A stretch of 64,000 nucleotides of DNA from Pristionchus mayeri (lineage: Eukaryota; Nematoda; Chromadorea; Rhabditida; Neodiplogasteridae), in the NCBI GenBank assembly GCA_036245805.1, contig BTRK01000006.1, positions 54,181,257 to 54,245,256 on the forward strand, read 5' to 3'. The notes beneath the pieces are model-generated. The model was not told where the DNA came from and did not search any database. It was given only the letters and a program-made list of their open reading frames with translations. This document shows positions 48,901-58,476 of this stretch, one piece after another (the stretch's first letter is position 1; each line of letters begins with the position of its first letter). Position numbers and translations under genes: made by a program.

Positions 48901-51900
48901 TTTCAAGCATAAAGCGACGACCACTAAGTACATCATAAAGGCCGTTTTCATATGAGTAATGAATTCGCAAAATATAGCTTTTTTTCAAACTGTAGGACTG
49001 TCTTTTATTCTGTCCAAAACGCGAAATCGCGGGTGTCGAACAACATTTTTGGACTGAAATTTGAAGAAATCGAAGGGTTTCCGTCAGTTTGAATTATTTT
49101 ACATCCAGAATTGTGAAAATCTGATTAAAAAATTTAAACACTCCAAAGTTCATCAAAAATGTCTACTGAACTTCGATTCTTGCCATGTTTGACCGTCTTC
49201 AACTCAAAATTTCACAAACATCAGCCCAGTTATTGACTACCAATCTGTAGTATAGAAACTGTTTATTAAAATATTATTTCTAAAAGTCCCACCAATTCAT
49301 TCGTTTTCATGATAATCCTTCCCAAATCTACGTAAAAACGTGGGCGAGATGAGATGATTCTACACAAATTTCCGAAACTTTACATGTAAAACCCGCAATT
49401 AATTGCACTTTATCTATTCTTTCCAAAAATAGTTGTGTTAGCTTAAACCGATTCTCTCATGGCGGAAATTTGAGTCGAATCATCTCATCTCGCCCCCGTT
49501 TTTACGTGGATTTGGGAAGGAATATCATGAAAACGAATGAATTGGTGGGACTTTTTGAAATAATAATTTCGTAAACAGTATCTATACTACCGATTAATAG
49601 TCAATAACTGGGATGATGTTTATGAAATGTTAAGTTGAAGAAGGTCAAATATGGGAAAATCGAAGTTCAGTAGACATTTTTGATGAACTTTGGAGTGTTT
49701 AATTTTTTAAATCAGATTTTCCCAATTCTAAATGTAAAATAATTCAGTGACTGAAACCCTTCGATTTCTTCAAATTTCAGTCCAAAAATGTTGTTCGACA
49801 CCCGCGATTTCGCGTTTTGGACAGAATAAAAGACAGTCCTACAGTTTGAAAAAAAGCTATATTTTGCGAATTCATTACTCATATGAAAACGTACTTTATG
49901 ATGTACTTAGTGGTCGTCGCCTTATGCTTGAAAATACTAAGTTTAGATCGCTCAAATTTCGAGAAAATCGAAATCGAGAAAATCGACTTTTCCAGAATGA
50001 ATGAAAGTTATATTCTCAGGGCATAATTATTAATTAGAGTTATTGTAGATTCCTTCTCCACCAAATTATCACGTTTAACAGTTCATTTGAGGGATATAAA
50101 TGTGATTTCACAGAATTCTGAAATGTCAGGGCATGTTCGGACCTCGATATGAAGAAAACGGAAACGTCCATTTCTTTTCACTTTTAAACAGGTCGATGTA
50201 GAATTCATCGGGCTACATTATAGACATAGTGAGATACTCCCCCCCTGTCGTGTTGAATTTTCAGCCAGGAAAAACTGAAAAATTCGGACATGAAAACAAG
50301 ATTCCAACCAATACCAATTCGATCAGGGTGGTTCATTTTTGGTTATTTGTCACCACTAATACAACGCAAAAGAGATTTTGAGTCTATCTCATCGCGTTCG
50401 AAAAATATGAAAATCCGATTTTTCAACTTTGGCACCTTATAATTACTCATTGAAAAGCGGAATCGAGTAATGGCCTATATGTGGTGTATCATGGGGCGAA
50501 GGGGTATCCATTGTTGAAGCATGGACGCCCAGTTCCCATTCCGGGAAGCCGCATGTCCGGGGGGTGACCATTATGGTCGATTCTTACCGATCCGGTCTCT
50601 TAATACGCAATCGAGGGAAATTTCGTTCACAAATTCCTCACTTGTCATCCAGTGGAGCGATACCTCGACTGTCGAGTCACCTCAAACACAGTTTCATATT
50701 TTTGTTGATCAAATACTCCAGCTTCCATATTCCGCAATAAAATTCCGGGGGAAGGTATCTCACAAAAAATCTATGAATTTATTTTTCCCCTCATTTGCGG
50801 TTTTCTATCATAGCATTTCCAGTTTTTATTGTACAGCTTGAGTCAAAACAGAAAAGTTGTTCCTTATATTTTTCCGCGTTTTTTGAGCCCAAAGCCACCT
50901 CTGTAGCTCACCTGAAAGCCGATTTATGGTAGAGCCGGATCTGAGACCGGAAAATTCCTAAATGACGGCTCTAAGACCTGAGACCCAGATTTTTCGGTAA
51001 ATTGGCCCCAGTATATGCTTCCACCATAATATGATCGAAATCAAAAAAAAATAAAAGTTGGAAATTGTTCCCACACACCTCCACTGACTCGTGATGCTTG
51101 TGTTATGTGTAGTTATCAAAACAAGCCACTATTCCTGAAAATTCAGTTAAAATCTAAATATATCTCTTTTTCGATCCTCAAAATGGGAGGTGCCGGTAAT
51201 ATATCACGCCTCTCATGAGAGAATCGAGCTGAGCTTGGGATTGTGAAATGAGATCTAACCGGTTTTGACCATACTGAGACATGCCTGGGTGACTCCCGAA
51301 GTGTTATTGTGCACACTTCATTTTGGAGCTCGCAACATAGGGTCGGATCTAGGCATCTCCTACTTTGCGGGCTGTTTTCTTCGATACGGTTAAAGATAGA
51401 GCAAAATTGACCTCTGAGTGACCCCAACTCATTTTTCGAGCTCTATCGATCTATGTAAACCATTTTCTCTAGAACTCATTTTCAACGGTGGTACACTTCA
51501 GGTCAATTTTCTCAAAAATGTAGGTGAAGATGCAGCTCAAATCTTCACAGTAGATGTAGCTCAGCGAGAGCTTTCCAATGAGTGGTTTGCGAAGAATATA
51601 CGAGGTTTCCCGTGAGAGTTTCGCCCTTTTTACTTCGTCGGGAACGTTTGAAAAAATTTTTCAACGGACGATTTCATTTCACACCGCACTTGTCGAGCTG
51701 CGCGGCTGAAAATGATCGAAGTTCAATTTAAATCTCCGTTGACAAAATAGTTCAAACGATCCTGATGAAGTAAAAAGGGCGAAACTCTCACGGGAAACTT
51801 CGTATATTCTTCGCAAACCACTTGGAAAGCTCTCGCTGAGCTGCATCTACTGTGAAAATTTGAGCTGCATCTTTACCTACATTTTTGACAAAATTTACCT

Positions 51901-54900
51901 GAAGTGTACCACCGTTGAAAGTCAGTTTTAGATAAAATGGTTTACATAGATCGATAGAGCTCGAAAAATGAGTTGGGGTCGCTCAGAGGTCAATTTTGAT
52001 CTATCTGTCACCGTATCCAAGAAAACAGCTTTCAAAGTATGTGATGCCGATATCCGACCCTACGTAGGGAGCTCCAAAATAAATTGTGTTTAAAAACATT
52101 TCGGGGGTTCTCTCGTGAATGGCCTGATATTTTAAAATGAATCCCTTAGCTGTTTCGGCCGTCAATCAGCACTCGGGACCTACAATTCAGAAATTACGTA
52201 CGGGAAATATAGATTTTAATCAACCATTCAACCATGGACCCATGTACAGTTGTTACTTACTCTCTTGGACTTTCAATTATGTTTGTTTTAGGCTCGTGAT
52301 AGCAAGTCTTACTCCCCACTACGTTCCTCTGATGTCTTCGTGACGATGGATGAAGAACAGAAGGACAATAGTGAATGTATTACTGAGCATCGAAAATCAA
52401 TTCATCAAGGTGAATGTTTGTTATTTTCAGATTTAGTGTACGTCTCAGATGTTCGAGGAACATTTTTTTTCAGTGTTAATTATCGCTTTACCCACCGTGC
52501 TCTCGCTACTTCTCTGCGCGATCACATTTTTCCCTCACAACCTTTCTGCCCCGGGTATGCATTATTCTCATAACTTTTGCATTCATATCGACTGTAATAT
52601 CGTATCGTCCGTATGCCCCCCCCCCCCCCCTGTCTGACTGTATGTTTGTCTGTCGCAATACCACACACCAGTCTCTTTGGGTAAACCAATATTCCTTGTG
52701 TGAGACTTATGCCTATTATCACATTATGAATTATCGAATTATATTGAAATATGTTGATATTTTCCCAGTCCTGCGAGTAGCGGCCGTAACCCTCACAATG
52801 GGAATTATTGTGATTGGACGCATTGAAGAACGGCAATCGACAATTTTGTGCAATCGGTGAGGTAGCAAATTTTATAACTACTGAAGTATTTCCCAAGATA
52901 CCTCACATTTATCAATGTTAATGGAGTATTGCCCAAATAGATTCATCGTGTTCTTGGGCGACATTTCCTACGTGGTGTATCTCGTCCATTGGCCGGCTAT
53001 CATCATCTTGCAATGCTACCTTGATCTACCGTCACTTCCTATCGAATGTGCGACATCGGCAGACACTGTTTTAACTTTTTTTTAAAATTATATTTTCCAG
53101 ATTGTCTTGTGTGTCTCTTGATTACATTCGTAATTTCTATTCTCATTCATTACACTCTGGAGCAATGGTTTATTCGGTGAGTATATTAATTTGGAAATGA
53201 TGATGTTTTTGCGATGGATGAAGAGAATTTCAGCGCTTCAACTGCTTGTTCCTTAGCTGCAGTTGGAGTGATGTACGGCTGTATGGCATGTGCAGTTCTT
53301 TTCCAGCTTCCACAACAACTCAACCAGTTTTCACAGCCAAGTATGCACTATCACTGTATCTCCATGACATTTTAAATGAGGACAGCCTCATTTAACGAAT
53401 AATTCCATGATTTTATAATAATCGTGTGATTTTACGGACCATTTATGGTCGCAAAAAGCTGAGGGGTCACTCTCTTCATTTCCCGAACTCTCTCACCGGT
53501 CGACCGGTCGAGAGAGTTCGGGAAATGAAGAGAGTGACCCCTCAGCTTTTTGCGACCATAAATGGTCCATTATATTAATCGTGAGATTTGGTCATTTGAG
53601 TGGGGGGGGGCAGCTACAGGCAGCTACAGAATGAAAGTTGTCGTATCAAGCTCTAGATTGTTTGAAAGCATCCTCAAGTGACACTTTTTAAACTGTCGTT
53701 AGAAATTGACACTTTCGCGCAGCGACCTGAAAATGAGTCTTTCGCTGAAACTACGGCCTGACAGGACAAACTTTATTTATTCCGTATATTTTTTACGAGA
53801 TTCATTTCATATGAAGTTCCCCATTCAGTGCCAAACGACCTCGTAGAAGTATTACGGTGGAACGAAGAACTTACAACATTGAAAGATTTGACAGATTGGC
53901 CATTCAAGGTGAGTAATTCGTTCCCGATCGAATTATAAATCAAACTTAATTTTTTCCACATTTCGATTATCCTGACTATTTTGGATGAGCGTTTATTAAA
54001 ATAAGTTGACCATGATTACGCAAATACAGTAAATGCAATTATGAGGCGAATCGCGAGAGAATCGACCACGGCGCGGCGGTAGGATTAAAGTTTGTTCGAT
54101 TCCGCTATAATTTTGGTTATAGGTACTTTGAATGATTCTCTTTAAAACTGCGTCGTCAGAATTTTGATATCTGTCGTCATGTTCGAGATTCAGAAGGCTA
54201 AACTTGGTACTATCACTTTTAGACTGTCAAATCGCGCTCACATAAATGAACATAAAATGGTTTAAAATATAGCTAGAATGCCGTTCTTTTTTCCCAAAGA
54301 AAGCTACTATCATGCTCTACAACTTTCGTGTTCACGCCATCATTCGTGGATCACACCCTCGTGCGGAGCGGTCGGGTGAACCAAAAATGACGTAACTTTT
54401 CAAATCGGAAATTCGTTTTGAGTGATCACGCTTAAGTTGTAACACATATAAGTATCTAACTTCCCGCCAAAAATTGGGAAAATCTGAGTATGGAAAAAAA
54501 ATGGGCGCGCACTTTCGTGAGGGGACCCCAAAATGAGTTCCGGAATCGAGTTCTTCCGTACTTTCAATTACCCTTATTTGTGCTCAAAATCATTCAAAAA
54601 CATCAAAAACAACATATACAATTGCTTCCACACATATTATAACACCGTCATTGGTCATGCATGGCCAAATGACCCAAAATTTGAAAATCGATATTTTTAT
54701 CCATTTCAACTTGGGGGAGGGCCCTAATGCACAAAATGAGTTTCAAATAATGTAGAAATGTCACTCTAAACTAATCAAAGAGAGGGGGCATCTATAAATG
54801 TGAATTTTCATCTGAGGAATTCAAGAAAAGGCGCACAACTGTAATATAGGTAAAAGTAGTCATAGAGATCCGGCTTATGGCTAGAAATGTAAAGCACGAT

Positions 54901-56935
54901 GAGCTAAACATTTCATCTGTTGAAAGTGAGTCTCTATCTTCTCGTTGAAGCGAGCTACAGATCCTGGAAGAAGGCAGAAAACGATGGAAGAGGCGAGCGA
55001 CGGAGCGCTAAATAGAGGGGAGGGAGAGAGAGAGGTCAGGCGGGTAGAGCGCGAGACGGTCAGAGCACGCGCTCTCGGGGGATTCTAGGCCGTCTCTTCT
55101 CAACTTCTAAGCTCTGTAGCTCGCTTCAACGAAAAGATAGAGACTCACTTTCAACAGATGAAATGTTTAGCTCATCGTGCTCTACATTTCTAGCCATACG
55201 ACGAATCTCTATGACTACTTGTACCTATATTACAGTTTTGCGCCTTTTCTTGAATTCCTCAGATGAAAATTCACATTTATAGATGCCCCCTCTCTTTAAT
55301 TAGTTTAGAGTGACATTTCTACATTATTTGAAACCCATTTTGTGCATTAGGGCCCTCCCCCAAGTTGAAATGGATAAAAATATCGATTTTCAAATTTTGG
55401 GTCATTTGGCCATGCATGACCAATGACGGTGTTATAATATGTGTGGAAGCAATTTTATATGTTGTTTTTGATGTTTTTGGATGATTTTGAGCACAAATAA
55501 GGGCAATTGAAAGTTCGGAAGAACTCGATTCCGGAATCTCATTTTGGGGTCCCCTCACGAAAGTGCGCGCCCATTTTTTTTCCATACTCAGATTTTCCCA
55601 ATTTTTGGCTGGAAGTTAGATACTTATATGTGTTACAACTTAAAGAAGGAGTAACACGAAAAATAGATTGCACAAAAGGAATGGTGGTTGTCGAAAAGGA
55701 CCGAAATCCGATGAGAAATCACTTTATCCAAAGTGTCACAGATGACTCTACGAGATATGAGAATGAGAAGATCGGGCCTCAGCGCAGGCGAAGCGCGGGC
55801 ATTTGAAATGAACGAGAAAAGCAGCAACAAGCTTCGCACCTAGCTGGATTCGAACCCTCGTCGCTTGCGCTTGGCGCACAGTAGTTACCCACTGCGCTAT
55901 GATCACGATTGGTTCGGTGTGAGAGGAAACGTTATATCTGCCTAGCACCCTCATCACAATGCATTGTATGCTCATCTTTTATTCGTGTTACACCTTCTTT
56001 AAGCGTGATAACTCAAAACGAATTTCCGATTTGAAAAGTTACGTCATTTTTGGTTCACCCGACCGCTCCGCACGAGGGTGTGATCCACGAATGATGACGT
56101 GAACACGAAAGTTGTAGAGCATGATAGTACCTTTCTTTGGGAATAAAGAACGGTATTCTAGCTATATTTTAAACCATTTTATGATCATTTATGTGAGCGC
56201 GATTTAACAGTCGAAAAGTGATAGTACCAAGTTTAGCCTTCTGAATCTCGAAAATGACGACATATATCAAAATTCTGACGACGCGGTTTTAAAGAGAATC
56301 ATTCAAAGTACTTATAACCAAAATTTTAGAGGAATGGAACAAACTTGAATCCTACCGCCGCTGGCCCCCCTCAAATGGTCGATTCTCTCGCGATTCTCCT
56401 CTTATGTAATTGAAACAGCATCTCTTCTTCTCTCGTTTGCATCACGGGTGGGCCGGTATCAAATGCGTAGTTGCCCTTCATTAGATCCAATCGAGTAATC
56501 GTCTGCCTCTCTTCAGTTTGCACACCCTCTCGCCTTGTCTAGCCTGAGAGAGAGTGTTTAAAATGAGGAGAATCAGGCCATTGATCCGCCAATACTTCAT
56601 AGGAGTGCGAGGCCGATCCTGAAGGCATACGAATGCGCGACGGTTATTCCACCGGGTCCAAAGGCGAATGCCTATGGGTGAGTCTATGCAGTTGCCAGTG
56701 TAGCGGAGACTGAAATTTGTTCTGTGCACAATACCAAAAGTAGCGGAGTGGAATTTATTTCATGATCCGTGGTGATTACATAAAATTCCCTTTTTATAGA
56801 CAGCAAACAATGCATCTGCTCCCGTGAAAATACTCGTATTGGGCAATTCGATCGGTCACCTGGCGGGCAAAATTTTGCACAAGGTTCTGGAAGGGAACAA
56901 GGACGTGCGAGAACTGCGACTGTTTACCCTCCATT
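33973..56935 (+). CDS. OAC-type membrane O-acyltransferase (gene 2), 3' end not in window
   Basis: Eighteen exons read in phase: 33973-34012, 35333-35408, 35560-35627, 35819-35954, 36080-36161, 36307-36360, 36405-36492, 36573-36670, 39968-39997, 52292-52409, 52474-52554, 52769-52856, 52941-53047, 53101-53176, 53234-53340, 53829-53908, 56603-56677, 56800-56935 (1540 bases, 513 codons plus one base). Landmarks parallel gene 1: QGIRGLAIASVLAFHLKP, FFVLSGYLMS, RRFKRIVPLY, THTWSLGVEIQ, YYIIVPLL, GDISYVVYLVHWP, the cysteine-containing ECEADPEGIRMRDGY segment, and the SGNH Ser block VLGNSIGHL. About 140 C-terminal codons, including the His block, are expected after the donor at 56936 but no matching exon occurs before 64000. 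Less certain points: end of exon 4 (donor GTGTTT), the CAAG acceptor of exon 7. Introns 8, 9, 16 and 18 are filled with hairpin transposons. Confidence 0.82.
34923..35006. repeat. Perfect-looking palindrome with two TGACGTCA octamers (copy 4)
   Basis: ATGAGAACTATGACGTCATG ... CATGACGTCATAGTTCTCAT around a GATC-containing centre; stem of about 35 bp plus an outer imperfect GTACTAC/GTAGTGC pair. Intron 1 of OAC gene 2. Youngest-looking of the four copies. Confidence 0.9.
35237..35315. repeat. Short hairpin of the CTCTTCAT type (copy 4)
   Basis: CACCGTCTCTTCATATAACA pairs with GTGTAGAATGAAGAGAGCGT; ends 18 bp before exon 2 of OAC gene 2. Confidence 0.6.
37359..38716. mobile_element. H9: family-G foldback element nested in H8
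   Basis: TA-flanked; ends TCACGGGTCTTCTGTAAG and the complement of TCACGGGTCTTCCGTAAG. Arms about 37359-37900 and 38150-38716. Confidence 0.85.
38719..39184. mobile_element. H10: 466-bp foldback element next to H9
   Basis: AGTAAGAAAATTACAAAATG at the left pairs with CATTTTGCAATTTTCTTACT at the right; TA at 38717-38718 is shared with H9 and TA follows at 39185. Two hairpins thus sit back to back in the middle of a third. Confidence 0.75.
40134..41246. mobile_element. P1: Tc1-type non-autonomous foldback element
   Basis: TA-flanked; ends CAGTAGCGCCCAAAAGTATT and its complement, close to the CAGT...CCAAAAGTAT ends of Tc1-like transposons. Arms nearly meet around 40800, where a GGTATACTAGGGTCGGGAAA stem surrounds an 80-bp loop. 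No transposase. Intron 9 of OAC gene 2. Confidence 0.88.
41410..41480 (+). repeat. Diverged copy of the 12.87/63.5 kb repeat
   Basis: AGACCCTCCACCAGTGAACG onward matches the first 70 bp of that repeat. The surrounding frame 41321-41569 stays open here, so this may be the least decayed copy of an old coding sequence. Confidence 0.4.
41545..41863. mobile_element. Right part of a family-B element
   Basis: Ends CTCATGAGAGGCGTGA|TA at 41863 and carries the ATAGAGCTCGAAAAATGAG phrase. Its sequence is the inverted copy of 51204-51520, so it belongs to the palindrome that surrounds H11. Confidence 0.7.
42972..43953. mobile_element. H12: foldback element nested in H11
   Basis: TA-flanked; ends TGAGCCCGTTCGCGTAAGA and (complement) TGAGCCCGTTCCTGTAAGA. 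Arms almost meet at 43430-43480. The frames 43439-43621 and 43569-43757 are arm sequence. Confidence 0.85.
43956..46248. mobile_element. B5: family-B foldback element nested in H11, carrying D2
   Basis: TA-flanked (43954-43955, 46249-46250); ends TCACGCCTCTCACGAGATAA and TTCGTGAGGGGCGTGA. The right arm is interrupted by D2 at 44627-45891. Confidence 0.88.
44627..45891. mobile_element. D2: mariner-type element nested in B5
   Basis: TA-flanked; ends TTAGGTTGTAACATAAGTTT and the complement of TCAGGTTGTAACATAAGTTT. The other B5 arm (44318-44340) shows the uninterrupted site. Confidence 0.82.
46253..48117. mobile_element. F3: family-F foldback element nested in H11
   Basis: TA-flanked; ends TGAGTGACTATCTGAGAG and complement. 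Arms 46253-47100 and 47280-48117 share ATCTCGACGAGATAAG and AGCTCATCTGTGAAAAAAGT phrases with family F elsewhere. Confidence 0.85.
48491..50599. mobile_element. K1: TTAA-flanked foldback element
   Basis: Ends GAGGCCGGATCGGTAAGA and the complement of GAGACCGGATCGGTAAGA, flanked by TTAA at 48487-48490 and 50600-50603. The opposite arm of H11 (about 42465-42480) carries the empty site with a single TTAA, which proves the boundaries. TTAA is the piggyBac-type target; no transposase inside the 2.1 kb, which is mostly two arms (48491-49260, 49570-50599). Confidence 0.88.
51204..52128. mobile_element. B6: family-B foldback element, 925 bp
   Basis: TA-flanked (51202-51203, 52129-52130); left end TCACGCCTCTCATGAGAG, right end CTCTCGTGAATGGCCTGA. 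Arms meet at about 51670-51740. Ends 160 bp before exon 10 of OAC gene 2. Confidence 0.82.
52616..52630 (+). repeat. Poly-C tract (15 C)
   Basis: In intron 11 of OAC gene 2. Comparable tracts: G16 at 10869-10884, C13 at 14462, C11 at 25401, G/C tracts at 28184-28294, G9 at 53602. Confidence 0.9.
53436..53568. repeat. 133-bp near-perfect palindrome (hairpin type copy 5)
   Basis: GGACCATTTATGGTCGCAAA at the left and its exact complement at the right; arms of about 65 bp with almost no mismatch, centre ACCGGTCGACCGGT. The inner part (CACTCTCTTCATTTCCCGAA) matches the shorter hairpins of this type. Intron 15 of OAC gene 2. Would fold into a pri-miRNA-sized stem if transcribed. Confidence 0.92.
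55644..55998. mobile_element. J1: 355-bp TTAA-flanked element carrying a tRNA-like sequence
   Basis: Ends AGAAGGAGTAACACGAA and complement of AGAAGGTGTAACACGAA, flanked by TTAA at 55640-55643 and 55999-56002. The other arm of E1 (54425-54440) has the empty site with one TTAA. Interior holds 55841-55908. Confidence 0.85.
55841..55908 (-). repeat. tRNA-like sequence inside J1
   Basis: Minus-strand A-box TAGCGCAGTGG and B-box GGTTCGAATCC are both excellent. The anticodon arm is an irregular GCGC stem with a five-base loop, so not a working tRNA; probably a tRNA-derived internal promoter. Confidence 0.55.
56500..56580. repeat. Short hairpin (copy 6)
   Basis: GTCTGCCTCTCTTCAGTTTG pairs with TAAAATGAGGAGAATCAGGC; ends about 25 bp before exon 17 of OAC gene 2. 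Confidence 0.6.
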
Positions 56936-56977
56936 GTATGTTGCGATGACTGTCTTCCCATCTTCTTGTGAGCGTGC

Positions 56978-57600
56978 ATATCAGAGGAAATCTGAGAGAA
57001 CCGAGATACCTCCGTACAGCGAAAAAATGACCTACCCTGAAAATTTCACCCTAGTGGCACTTTTTCACTTAGAGTTCGAAAATCGACCTTTGGAAGCCGT
57101 ATCTATGATCCCACATTCTATGTCGTGCGCCGAAGTGGGCGGTCGGGTTTTGAAACTTTTGTTTAGAGCTTCCAAACCCCGGCAACGTATAGTTCGTCTG
57201 AAAGATCTCGGCGAGATAAGCAGTTTTCCTGTTGAAAGTGAAGGGCTAGCTCATCTGTGAAAAAAAAGTCATCTGAATTTTTTTTCTCCGCATTACAATC
57301 TAATTTTATGTTCATTCGATTCAGCATGCTTTTTACCCTAGGCCCAAATTTTGAATTATTTTGAAAGGGATATTGTTGGACATTTTTTTCAAAAGAATGT
57401 AGCAAAGTCGAGCTTTTTTGGCCAAAAAAATACGATTTTTTTTTCAAATTTTCGTTCACGTTTTGGTGAGGAGATATGTTCAAATTTGTTTTGTATCGGT
57501 CGAAATACGTCAGAAAAACTTTAACTCGGCTTATTCTGAGATTTTCGACCCGTACAAAACGAATCTGAACATATGAGTGACTATCTGAGAGAACTGATCA
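56978..57600. mobile_element. Fragments of family-F elements
   Basis: Two family-F left ends in the same orientation (ATCTGAGAGAACCGAGA at about 56990, TGAGTGACTATCTGAGAG at 57575) with family-F arm sequence (57020-57280) between. No complete inverted repeat remains. Confidence 0.6.
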
Positions 57601-57775
57601 GCGGCAGTACAGCGAAAAATAAAGTTCCGATTTTAAGAACTTTCTACCTTTTCTGATGGAAACATCACAATTTTTATTCTTGATTCGGATTCACCATCCT
57701 CGAAATGGGGTACGTACATAGTTCATTGGTCGTCGTAGGTTGAGTATCATATCGGCACTCAGTAGGGTTTATCCG

Positions 57776-57848
57776 GACATTGTTGTTTTTGACATTGTTG
57801 TCATTGGACAATGTTGTCATTGACATTGTTGGACATTGACATTGTTGA
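57776..57848 (+). repeat. GACATTGTT micro-repeat
   Basis: Irregular repeats of GACATTGTTG/TCATTG just upstream of the zinc-finger frame; the open frame is carried through it but it is unlikely to be protein. Confidence 0.7.
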
Positions 57849-58476
57849 TTTCGGACCTGGAATGAAAGTGAAGGGGCTGAATGGAATCGAGAGCAAGATC
57901 ACGTTCACCCATAACGGAGGGAAACTATCGGGCAAGAAAGTGAGAGAAGAAGACGAGAAGATGATACGGAATCCGAATGGAAAGGACGAGCCCCACTTCT
58001 GGTTCTTCCCCAAGAAGCACTCGACTGTCGAACCAGGAGATGCCGATGATGAAGCAGTGACTGGAGTTGCTCTGATGTTGACCTCACTCCCTCTTCCCCT
58101 CTCTTCATGTGCAGCCAGTGCTCTTCCAGCTTCATTCGGCATGCCAATCTCCTCCGTCACATCGATAGAGGAGAGCACAAGATTCGTCCCGAGAAGGTGA
58201 ATCAGTTCGACTTCGCCCTCGGTCTGTACAAGAGAATGCTCGAAGAGGTACAGCAAGGAGTTGGAATCAGTCCCCTTTCGGAATCATTCGACGAGTTCCA
58301 GAAGGCTCCAGTGCATGCGAAGCCAATGGGATGGGCACTTCGATCGACGAAGAAGGGAGGAAAGTATAATCCGAAGGCGAAGCAATTGGTCGTTGACCTA
58401 TTCGAGGACTACTTCGAGCATTCGAAGAAACTAAGAGCAGAGGAGGCTGAGAAGAAAATGAGGGACAGAAGCGCTA

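Larger units (their letters stand above)
41965..51103. mobile_element. H11: family-A foldback element expanded to 9.1 kb by nested insertions
   Basis: TA-flanked (41963-41964, 51104-51105); ends ACACAAGCATCACGAGTC on both sides. Left arm 41965 to about 42825 pairs with 50604-51103 and then with about 48125-48486, the break being element K1 (48491-50599). Inside lie H12, B5 with D2, and F3 in tandem. Fills most of intron 9 of OAC gene 2. Confidence 0.85.
54041..56404. mobile_element. E1: foldback element in intron 16 of OAC gene 2
   Basis: Left AGGCGAATCGCGAGAGAATC pairs with GATTCTCTCGCGATTCTCCT at the right. Arms 54041-55010 and 55085-56404, the right arm lengthened by J1. The CGAGAGAATCGA core resembles the family-B subterminal sequence. 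Target duplication not clear. Confidence 0.82.

Noticed and set aside
57801..58256. 151-codon minus-strand frame
   Set aside because: Antisense shadow of the zinc-finger frame; the plus strand has the recognisable finger.
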